Shown here piece by piece: positions 1 through 5,010 of a DNA stretch of 5,010 nucleotides (the first letter of the stretch is position 1; each line of letters starts with the position of its first letter). The stretch covers positions 1-5,010 of the forward strand of contig JAJZRZ010000137.1 of assembly GCA_021850085.1 (NCBI GenBank). The letters run 5' to 3'. Both the position numbers and the translations under genes were made by a program. This stretch comes from Actinomycetes bacterium. Lineage in GTDB: Bacteria > Actinomycetota > Coriobacteriia > Anaerosomatales > Anaerosomataceae. The notes beneath the pieces are model-generated. The model was not told where the DNA came from. It made no database searches and worked only from the letters and a program-made list of their open reading frames with translations.

Positions 1-526
1 CGATCGACTCGCCCGCCTTCACGCGCCGGCCCACGGTGGGCAGCTGCATGAAGACGAGGTCGGTCAGCGCCTCGACGGCGTAGGCGGAGATGCCGACGGT
101 CGCCACGCCCCCCTCCTCGGGCCGGACGGTCTCGGTGCTCTCGCCGAGCGTCCCTCCTGTGACGACGTATGCCTGCTCGCCCGGCTTCACGAGCCCGAGC
201 GTCTCGCGCGCGACCTCTTCGACCCCCTCGGGGGTCTTGAGCTGCTCCACCTCGTCGCGAAGCTCACCGTTGCGCTGCTGCAGGCTTGCCAGCTCTTCCT
301 CGAGGGTGCGGACCTCGCGCTGGTGCTCGTACTGCAGCTTGAAGACGGGGTAGACGATCCACGCCGCAGCGATGATGGAGGCGACGACCGCGATGGCGAT
401 GAGCTTGCCGCGCGGACGGATTGCTCTGCGAGGGGAACGTGCTGATGACGCTCGGGAGCCGGACCGCCTCGCGGCAGTCCCCCGGGCGCTCGCTGATGCC
501 CTCTTCTGCGTTCGTTGTGCTGCCAT
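1..526 (-). CDS. DivIC/FtsB-type septum protein fused in frame to a GcvH-like (lipoyl-carrier fold) domain; partial, 3' end beyond window
   Basis: Reading minus from ATG 524-526, the frame stays open for 175 codons to the window edge. Residues 1-41 are rich in Arg/Lys/Ser/Ala. Residues 42-61 are one hydrophobic segment (LIAIAVVASIIAAAWIVYPV). Residues 62-97 look like a coiled coil (EVRTLEEELASLQQRNGEL). Residues 99-122 match the DivIC/FtsB C-terminal motif (VEEVARETLGLVKPGEQAYV). With no stop, the frame continues through a short linker into residues 128-175, which resemble GcvH: VATVGISAYAVEALTDLVF, then QLPTVGRRVKAGES. The usual HEW upstream of VGI aligns with TET. The lipoylated Lys of real GcvH would align near residue 182, outside the window. 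DivIC/FtsB proteins are single-pass divisome components that bind FtsL/DivIB; the basic N-terminus suggests N-in, C-out. No other in-frame ATG/GTG/TTG start lies close upstream, and the Shine-Dalgarno is poor. The two halves are confidently recognised; the function of the fusion is unknown. A septum gene after eno is normal in actinobacteria. Confidence 0.85.
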   Translation of the reverse strand, partial: MAAQRTQKRASASARGTAARRSGSRASSARSPRRAIRPRGKLIAIAVVASIIAAAWIVYPVFKLQYEHQREVRTLEEELASLQQRNGELRDEVEQLKTPEGVEEVARETLGLVKPGEQAYVVTGGTLGESTETVRPEEGGVATVGISAYAVEALTDLVFMQLPTVGRRVKAGESI

Positions 527-601
527 GGGGTGCGCAATCAGTGGTGCGACAGGCCAGCGACGTTTCCGATCGGGACGCGGAACTCGGCGCCCCTCACCGC
601 G

Positions 602-630
602 ATGATAGCACCTCGGGACACCCAATTGAA
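602..630 (-). promoter_or_regulatory. Sigma-70-type extended -10 promoter candidate for the septum-protein fusion gene
   Basis: On the minus strand, TATCAT (602-607) differs from the consensus -10 at one base. It is preceded by TGC, giving an extended -10 (TGnTATCAT). Exactly 17 bases upstream is TTCAAT (625-630), a poor -35 with three of six consensus bases; the extended -10 could compensate. Transcription would start near 594-595, leaving a leader of about 69 bases. The match sits in the only sizeable gap of the window and points towards the downstream gene, which supports it. It is a visual motif match only. Confidence 0.55.
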
Positions 631-632
631 CA

Positions 633-649
633 CTCTAGGTCGACTAGAG
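633..649. repeat. Perfect 6-bp inverted repeat with 5-base loop, just upstream of the promoter candidate
   Basis: CTCTAG (633-638), GTCGA (639-643) and CTAGAG (644-649) form a perfect dyad. It lies 26 bases past the pyk stop codon and ends 2 bases from the -35 element. It could be a repressor or activator operator, or a weak terminator for the pyk transcript. The stem is short and A/T-rich, and the bases after it on the minus strand (TGTTCAATT) are not a clean T run, so a strong intrinsic terminator is unlikely. Confidence 0.5.
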
Positions 650-675
650 ATTGAGTATTCGCCCTGCCCACAGCG

Positions 676-2073
676 TCAGACTCGGTGGACCTGGATGAGG
701 TCGGTGGAGCCGCTGACGTTGATCGCCACGCCGCCGGTTACCGCCACGAGCTCCCCGGAGCGCGCGAGCCCGGACGCCTTGGCGGCCGCGCCCGCCGAAT
801 CGACCATCTCATCGATCGTCGCGTACGGCTTCACCACCCACGGCCGCACCCCCCACACGAGCGTGAGGCGTCGGGCGACCGCCTCGCTCGCCGCCGCGGC
901 CAGCACGGGAACCTGTGGGCGATGCGCCGCCACGGCGCGGGCGGTCGCCCCGCTTTGCGTCGCCGTCACGATGGCGGCGATATCAAGGCTGTCGGCGAGC
1001 TCGCACACAGCCCGGCTCACGGCGGCCGCGATGTCGTTCGACGCCCCGGGCCGCGGCTTCCAGGCGTGCTCGACCGCCACCTCCTCGGCGGCGCGCACGA
1101 TGCGGTCCATTGTCATGAGCGTATGCGCCGGATGAGCGCCAACGGCGGTCTCGCCGGAGAGCATCACCGCGTCCACGTTGTCGAAGATCGCGTTCGCCAC
1201 GTCCGACGCCTCGGCCCTGGTCGGCCTGCGCGCGGTCGTCATCGACTCGAGCATCTGGGTGGCCACCACGACCGGCTTGCCCGCTGCCCTGCATGCGGCC
1301 ACGATGCGCCGCTGGATGGCCGGCACCTGCTCGAGAGCGAGCTCGACGCCGAGATCGCCGCGAGCGACCATCACCGCGTCGGCCGCCTCGACGATCCCGT
1401 CGAGGTCCTCCATCGCCTCGTGCTTCTCGATCTTGGCGATGATGGGGACCGCGCGCTCCCCCATCGCTTCGCGCAGCCGCTCCACGTCCTCGGCCGACCG
1501 CACGAAGGACTGCGCCACCATGTCGACGCCTGCCTCGAGAGCCCAGGCCAGACAGGACATGTCGCGATCGGTGGTGCCCGAAAGACCCAGCCGCACGCCG
1601 GGAACGTTCACGCCCTTGCGACTGGAGAGCGGCCCTGCGGCCCGCACCAGGGTCTGCACAAGCCCCGGAGCGGTACCGGTCACCCGCAGCTCGATCCTGC
1701 CGTCATCGATCATCACGCGATCGCCCGGCGTGAGGTCTGCGGCGAGCCCGGCATACGAGACGCTCGCCCCGCTCGCATCCCCCGGACCCGGCTCCGCCCG
1801 GAGCTCGAAGGCCGCCTCAGGCTCGAGGACGGTGCCTGACGCGACCTCCCCGAGGCGCAGCTTGGGCCCGCCGAGGTCGAGCATCACGCCCACGTGACGA
1901 CCGGCACGATCAGCGGCCTCGCGCACGCCTGCGAGCTGGCGCGCCAGCGTATCCTTCTCGGCGTGCGACGTGTTGAGCCTCGCCACGTTCAGGCCGGATG
2001 CGATGAGCTCGTCGAGGATCTCGGGCCCGGCACTGGCGGGTCCCAGAGTGGCTATGAGCTTGGTCCGGCGCAT
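676..2073 (-). CDS. pyk: Pyruvate kinase
   Basis: This 465-residue protein is of normal length for bacterial pyruvate kinase, which converts phosphoenolpyruvate and ADP to pyruvate and ATP in the cytoplasm, the last step of glycolysis. It opens with MRRTKLIATLGPAS. Visible active-site elements include R32, N34 and S36 (ARLNTSH), D66 (MLDLGGPKLRLG), the catalytic lysine K214 with metal ligand E216 (IIAKIE), metal ligand D240 (VARGDLGVE) and T272 (VATQMLESM). The lid (B) domain lies at about 68-165 and ends in GVNVPGV. The C-terminal domain (about 345-465) has ATQSGATARAVA and ends in VSGSTDLIQVHRV. The motifs NTSHA and DLGGPKLR differ from the commoner NFSHG and DTKGPEIR, but every key catalytic residue I can place is present. 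The start is ATG 2071-2073, set by GAGG five bases upstream; a GTG at 2077-2079 would add two residues. It begins 18 bases after the eno stop, so the two are probably co-transcribed and act in sequence. Confidence 0.96.
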   Translation of the reverse strand: MRRTKLIATLGPASAGPEILDELIASGLNVARLNTSHAEKDTLARQLAGVREAADRAGRHVGVMLDLGGPKLRLGEVASGTVLEPEAAFELRAEPGPGDASGASVSYAGLAADLTPGDRVMIDDGRIELRVTGTAPGLVQTLVRAAGPLSSRKGVNVPGVRLGLSGTTDRDMSCLAWALEAGVDMVAQSFVRSAEDVERLREAMGERAVPIIAKIEKHEAMEDLDGIVEAADAVMVARGDLGVELALEQVPAIQRRIVAACRAAGKPVVVATQMLESMTTARRPTRAEASDVANAIFDNVDAVMLSGETAVGAHPAHTLMTMDRIVRAAEEVAVEHAWKPRPGASNDIAAAVSRAVCELADSLDIAAIVTATQSGATARAVAAHRPQVPVLAAAASEAVARRLTLVWGVRPWVVKPYATIDEMVDSAGAAAKASGLARSGELVAVTGGVAINVSGSTDLIQVHRV

Positions 2074-2078
2074 GCGCA

Positions 2079-2082
2079 CCTC
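2079..2082 (-). promoter_or_regulatory. Ribosome binding site deciding the pyk start
   Basis: GAGG on the minus strand sits five bases before ATG 2071-2073. The alternative in-frame GTG (2077-2079) overlaps this site and has no purine-rich sequence before it (CTCTTCTGCGAG). The ATG start also gives the usual family N-terminus, MRRTK. The site lies between the eno stop and pyk, consistent with separate translation of a shared transcript. Confidence 0.6.
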
Positions 2083-2091
2083 GCAGAAGAG

Positions 2092-3399
2092 CTACTCGGC
2101 GACATCCTCGTGCTCGATGTTGCTGAAGGCGTAGATACCCGGATACAGCCCGCTGCCGCCGAGTTCATCTTCGATACGCAGCAGCTGGTTGTACTTGGCC
2201 ACTCGGTCGGAGCGCGCCGGCGCGCCCGTCTTGATCTGGCCCGCATTCACGGCCACGGCCACATCGGCGATCGTGGTGTCCTCGGTCTCGCCCGAACGGT
2301 GCGAGATGACCGTGGTGTATCCGGCGCGGTGCGCCATCTGGATCGCTTCGAGCGTCTCCGTGAGCGTGCCTATCTGGTTCAGCTTGACGAGGATCGAGTT
2401 CGCGACTCCGCTGGCGATGCCGCGGGCGAGACGCTGCGTGTTGGTGACGAACAGGTCGTCTCCAACCAGCTGCACGCGATCGCCGAGGCGGTCGGTGAGC
2501 AGCTTCCAGCCCTCCCAGTCGTCCTCGGCCATGCCGTCTTCTATCGAGATGATCGGGTAGCGGTCCACCAGCCCGACCCAGAACTCGACCATCTCTTGGC
2601 GCGTGAGCTCGCGTCCCTCACCGGAAAGCACGTACACGCCCCGCTCCGCATCGTAGAACTCGGTCGATGCGGGATCGAGCGCGAACATGATCTGCTCGCC
2701 CAGGGTGTAGCCGGCCTTCTCCACCGCCTCGCTGATGACCTGCAGCGCCTCCTCGTTGCTGCCAAGGTTCGGTGCGAAGCCACCCTCGTCGCCCACGCCG
2801 GTCCCAAGGCCGCGCTCTTTGAGCACGCCTTTCAGGGTGTGGTAGATCTCGGCGCACATCCTCAGGCCCTCGGCGAAGGTGCCCGCACCCACCGGCATCA
2901 CCATGAACTCCTGCAGGTCCACGTTGTTGTCAGCGTGCGCGCCTCCGTTCAGGATGTTCATCATCGGCACGGGGAGCATGCTCGCGTTGCATCCGCCGAT
3001 GTAGCTGTAAAAGGTGAGCTCGCAGCTCTCGGCGGCGGCCTTGGCCACGGCAAGCGAAACGCCGAGGATGGCGTTGGCGCCCAGGCGGCTCTTGTTCTCG
3101 GTGCCGTCGAGCTCGATCAGGAACTCGTCTATGGCCCGCTGGTCGGTGGCCTCCATGCCGAGGAGCTCCGGCGCGATGACCTCGTTGACCGTGTTCACCG
3201 CGGTGAGCACGCCTTTGCCGAGGTAACGTCCGGCCTCGCCGTCGCGAAGCTCCACGGCCTCGAACGCGCCGGTGGAAGCGCCGCTTGGAACCGCCGCGCG
3301 GCCCCAGCTGCCGTCGTCGAGGACGACCTCGACCTCGACGGTGGGATTCCCGCGCGAATCGAGGATCTCGCGCGCGGTCACGTCGGTGATGTAGCTCAT
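2092..3399 (-). CDS. eno: Enolase (phosphopyruvate hydratase)
   Basis: The 435-residue product is full length for bacterial enolase, which interconverts 2-phosphoglycerate and phosphoenolpyruvate in the cytoplasm with Mg2+. The N-terminal domain starts with ITDVTAREILDSRGNPTVE and holds the mobile SGASTG loop (39-44). In the barrel are H155 (GGAH), E164 (LQEFM) and catalytic E205 (GDEGGFAPN). The metal ligands are D242 (ALDPAS), E287 (SIEDGM) and the D314/D315 pair (GDDLFVTN). Catalytic K339 lies in LVKLNQIGTLTETLEA. H367, R368 and S369 are in SHRSGET, and K390 is in QIKTGAPARSDR. GGAHADNNVD departs slightly from the common GGSHA(G/D)N form. The start is ATG 3397-3399; its Shine-Dalgarno (AAGGGG, 3411-3416) is 11 bases away and therefore weak. 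It sits 67 bases after mazG and 18 bases before pyk, which uses its product. Identification is unambiguous. Confidence 0.98.
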   Translation of the reverse strand: MSYITDVTAREILDSRGNPTVEVEVVLDDGSWGRAAVPSGASTGAFEAVELRDGEAGRYLGKGVLTAVNTVNEVIAPELLGMEATDQRAIDEFLIELDGTENKSRLGANAILGVSLAVAKAAAESCELTFYSYIGGCNASMLPVPMMNILNGGAHADNNVDLQEFMVMPVGAGTFAEGLRMCAEIYHTLKGVLKERGLGTGVGDEGGFAPNLGSNEEALQVISEAVEKAGYTLGEQIMFALDPASTEFYDAERGVYVLSGEGRELTRQEMVEFWVGLVDRYPIISIEDGMAEDDWEGWKLLTDRLGDRVQLVGDDLFVTNTQRLARGIASGVANSILVKLNQIGTLTETLEAIQMAHRAGYTTVISHRSGETEDTTIADVAVAVNAGQIKTGAPARSDRVAKYNQLLRIEDELGGSGLYPGIYAFSNIEHEDVAE

Positions 3400-3428
3400 A
3401 GAGTGTTCGGCCCCTTCGTCGTAGACCT

Positions 3429-3449
3429 GCAGCGCGCCACTCGCGCCGC
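3429..3449 (-). other. GC-rich hairpin in the mazG-eno gap
   Basis: On the minus strand GCGGCGC, a 7-base loop and GCGCTGC can form a 7-bp stem with one G-T pair. It lies within the 67-base gap between the mazG stop and the eno start and is not followed by a T run, so it does not look like an intrinsic terminator. It could affect mRNA processing, or arise by chance in GC-rich DNA. I see no convincing promoter in this gap. Confidence 0.25.
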
Positions 3450-3466
3450 ACTTTCCTGACAGCGAC

Positions 3467-4900
3467 TCACTCGCCGCCTGATCGCCCGCTGCCCTTCGCC
3501 GCGCTCCACAGCGCTTCCCACTCCGCGAGGCTCAGGCCCTCGAGCGGCCGGCCGTCGGCGGATGCCGCCGCCTCCATCGCCTCGAAGCGGCTCGTGAACC
3601 TCGCGCACGTCCTCCGGAGGGCGGACTCGGCGTCTATGCCCATTGTGCGGGCCACGTTCACCACCGTGAACAGCAGGTCGCCAAGCTCGTCCTCGGCCTC
3701 ACGCGTGCCCAACTCGGTAGCCCTGAGCTCGTCTATCTCCTCGTGGACCTTGGCCCACACGCCGGAGATGTCCTCCCACTCGAAGCCCATGCCGGCCGCC
3801 CGGCGCGAGATCTTCTGCGCGCGCATGAGCGCGGGAAGGCTCTCCGGCACTTCGCCGAGCGCACCGCGGTGCGGCTTCTCCTCACGCTTGATCGCGTCCC
3901 AGGTGCGTGTGACCGCCTCGGCCGTCTCGGCCACCGCCGTCCCGAAGACATGGGGATGGCGCCGCCGAATCTTCGTGATGATCGAGGCTATGACATCATC
4001 TATGTCGAACCTGCTGCCCTCGCGCGCGATCTGCGCGTGCAGCACCACTTGGAGCAGCAGGTCGCCCAGCTCGTCGGTGAGTGCGCGGTCATCGCCTGCA
4101 TCGATCGCCGAGGCCGCCTCGTACGCCTCCTCGATCATGTGCTGTGCCAGGCTCGCGTGCGTCTGCTCGCGGTCCCACGGGCAACCCTCCGGGGAGCGAA
4201 GAACGCCGATGAGTCGCACGAGATCCACGAACCCGCCGGGCGGCTCGATGCGCACGGGCGGCACATAGAGCGCCATGTCCCGGCTCACGCCCTGCATCCC
4301 GGCGAGCCGCTCGACGCTCGCGGGCATGAGCTCGAAACCACCGCCTTCAACGCGCCCGGCCGTCACGGTGGAGTGGTCGCGCGCGTACAAGGAGCGCAGC
4401 TCGCGTGCGACCGAGTGCGCGAGGATGGCGTTGTCTATCCCGGTGACGATCAGGTGCGCATCGCGCGCGAGCCGCGCGCCCGGCAGGCTGCGGGCGTCCA
4501 CGATCTCCAGATCGGCTGTCGCGTCCATGTCCAGGGCGAGCAGCAGGACCTGCAGCGGAGAGGCTGCCGGGAACAGGTCCACAGCGGTGCGCGCACGGGA
4601 CAGGATGCCCGAGATGAGCCCCTCGTGTATGAATGGATAGCCGAACGCCGCGAACGCCACGTCCTGGTCCTCGGAGCGTCCGATGAGCGCCTGCACCACC
4701 TCGCCCGCCGGAGCGCGGTCGCCCAGCCCGAGACCTGCGAAGGTCACAACGGGGATGCCGAGACCGCCGAGCACTTCGGCGGCCTCGCTTGTCTCGGACG
4801 GAACGACGACGACATCTGCTGCCCGCAGGCGCGCCACCGCGCGCTCATCGACCGTGCCCGTGGCATCCGGTTCGAGCCCGACGATCGCAATGGACCCCAC
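3467..4900 (-). CDS. mazG: MazG nucleoside triphosphate pyrophosphohydrolase with N-terminal tetrapyrrole-methylase-like domain
   Basis: The 477-residue protein has three parts. Residues 1-215 resemble the tetrapyrrole/corrin methylase-like domain seen in YabN-type proteins: IAIVGLEPDA at the start, VAFAAFGYPFIHE (81-93) and LFPAASPLQVLLLALDMD (109-126). Residues 224-345 are the first MazG repeat: LRSPEGCPWDREQTHASLA, with metal-binding E257, E258 and E261 (IEEAYEA) and E277 and D280 (DELGDLL). Residues 352-460 are the second repeat, with E387, E388 and D390 (HEEIDE) and E405 and D408 (DELGDLL). MazG proteins hydrolyse NTPs or dNTPs to the monophosphate and pyrophosphate, clearing damaged or excess nucleotides. 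Both repeats keep their acidic residues. The glycine-rich SAM loop of the methylase family (GxGPGD) reads GLEPDA here, so methyl transfer is doubtful. The start is GTG 4898-4900, with GAGG seven bases upstream and no other in-frame start nearby. It follows the upstream gene by 26 bases, suggesting one operon. Confidence 0.94.
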   Translation of the reverse strand: MGSIAIVGLEPDATGTVDERAVARLRAADVVVVPSETSEAAEVLGGLGIPVVTFAGLGLGDRAPAGEVVQALIGRSEDQDVAFAAFGYPFIHEGLISGILSRARTAVDLFPAASPLQVLLLALDMDATADLEIVDARSLPGARLARDAHLIVTGIDNAILAHSVARELRSLYARDHSTVTAGRVEGGGFELMPASVERLAGMQGVSRDMALYVPPVRIEPPGGFVDLVRLIGVLRSPEGCPWDREQTHASLAQHMIEEAYEAASAIDAGDDRALTDELGDLLLQVVLHAQIAREGSRFDIDDVIASIITKIRRRHPHVFGTAVAETAEAVTRTWDAIKREEKPHRGALGEVPESLPALMRAQKISRRAAGMGFEWEDISGVWAKVHEEIDELRATELGTREAEDELGDLLFTVVNVARTMGIDAESALRRTCARFTSRFEAMEAAASADGRPLEGLSLAEWEALWSAAKGSGRSGGE

Positions 4901-4904
4901 GCCG

Positions 4905-4914
4905 CCCCCTCTTC
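4905..4914 (-). promoter_or_regulatory. Ribosome binding site of mazG supporting its GTG start
   Basis: GAAGAGGGGG on the minus strand lies upstream of GTG 4898-4900, with the GAGG core seven bases from the start codon. No other in-frame start exists between the preceding gene's stop (4927-4929) and this GTG, so the GTG is well supported. Confidence 0.65.
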
Positions 4915-4926
4915 GGTGTGTTGTCG

Positions 4927-5010
4927 CTACTCCTGCACGGGGGCGAGCGTCTCGTCCAGGTACTCTATATCGGCTTCCTCGCGCAGGTTGGCGACGTAAT
5001 CATACCGCCC
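4927..5010 (-). CDS. C-terminal end of a probable SurA/PrsA-type peptidyl-prolyl isomerase or foldase; partial
   Basis: Only the last 27 codons and the TAG stop (4927-4929) are inside the window; the 5' part lies beyond the right edge. The visible tail includes YDYVANLREEADIEYLDETL, similar to the 'W/Y..x-L-R-x-x-A-D-I-E-Y-L' ending common in SurA/PrsA-like parvulin proteins, where it follows the isomerase and chaperone parts. A foldase gene just ahead of mazG is also what I would expect in some actinobacterial mfd-mazG neighbourhoods. No catalytic domain is visible, so the assignment rests on one short motif plus context. It ends 26 bases before the mazG start, on the same strand. Confidence 0.5.
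   Translation of the reverse strand, partial: GRYDYVANLREEADIEYLDETLAPVQE

Larger units (their letters stand above)
527..675 (-). other. Intergenic region between pyk and the septum-protein fusion gene
   Basis: This 149-base gap is the largest non-coding stretch in the window and is visibly richer in A/T around 602-660 than the genes beside it. It holds a promoter candidate (602-630) and a perfect inverted repeat (633-649), described separately. The predicted leader, from about 595 to 527, has no good Shine-Dalgarno before the ATG. A GGGGCGC segment early in the leader could pair imperfectly with GCGCACCCC just before the start codon, which would mask the start region; this is weak. I see no small gene on either strand that I would support. 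Confidence 0.6.

Noticed and set aside
1..150. A separate standalone gcvH gene overlapping the septum gene
   Set aside because: The H-protein-like sequence is in the same frame as the DivIC part with no stop between them, and the equivalent of the H-protein N-terminus lacks its own start codon. Only the internal GTG at 104-106 remains, reported as a finding.
187..537. 116-codon minus-strand frame overlapping the septum gene
   Set aside because: It is a +1/-1 shadow made of Ser/Arg runs. The frame from ATG 526 carries the membrane segment, coiled coil and DivIC motif.
633..660. Intrinsic terminator after pyk
   Set aside because: The stem is only 6 bp, A/T-rich, and lacks a T run on the minus strand, so it is recorded as an inverted repeat of uncertain role.
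685..1839. 384-codon plus-strand open frame opposite pyk
   Set aside because: It is an antisense shadow of pyruvate kinase, Arg/His-rich and without a recognisable motif.
2077..2079. GTG as the pyk start
   Set aside because: It has no Shine-Dalgarno and lies within the GAGGTG that serves the ATG at 2071-2073.
1894..3459. 521-codon plus-strand open frame opposite eno and the start of pyk
   Set aside because: It is the antisense image of an unambiguous enolase in GC-rich DNA, where stops are rare on the opposite strand. The translation is rich in His, Leu, Arg and Ala with no family motif.
3743..4999. 418-codon plus-strand open frame opposite mazG
   Set aside because: It is antisense to well-conserved MazG motifs, has skewed composition (Arg, His, Ala) and no recognisable domain.

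Overview
This is a high-GC stretch with strong G/C preference at third codon positions. All genes lie on the minus strand, so transcription runs from the high coordinates to the low ones. The gene order (peptidyl-prolyl isomerase-like C-terminus, mazG, eno, a DivIC/FtsB-type septum protein) resembles the conserved mfd-mazG-eno-divIC neighbourhood of Actinomycetota. The isomerase-like gene ahead of mazG and the pyk behind eno suggest a deep or anaerobic actinobacterial lineage such as Coriobacteriia or a relative. That placement is inferred from gene order and composition; no taxonomic marker is present.

Layout along the minus strand: (1) 5010-4927, the last 27 codons of a gene whose tail resembles SurA/PrsA-type foldases. 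(2) 4900-3467, a complete MazG with an N-terminal methylase-like domain and two MazG nucleotide-hydrolase repeats. (3) 3399-2092, a complete enolase. (4) 2073-676, a complete pyruvate kinase starting 18 bases after the enolase stop. (5) 675-527, a 149-base gap with an extended -10 promoter candidate and a perfect 6-bp inverted repeat. (6) 526-1, a gene running off the left edge. It encodes a basic N-terminus, one membrane segment, a coiled coil and a DivIC-like motif, and then continues in frame into a glycine-cleavage H-protein (GcvH)-like domain.

MazG clears non-canonical or excess NTPs. Enolase and pyruvate kinase are the last two steps of glycolysis, placed in pathway order and closely spaced, which suggests co-transcription. 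The last gene looks like a divisome gene with its own promoter.

The main point of interest is the DivIC/FtsB-GcvH fusion. Usual FtsB/DivIC topology would put the lipoyl-carrier-like domain outside the cytoplasm. The lysine that is lipoylated in true GcvH proteins would fall about seven codons beyond the edge, so this window cannot show whether the domain can carry lipoate. There are no RNA genes, mobile elements, CRISPR arrays or signs of recent transfer.
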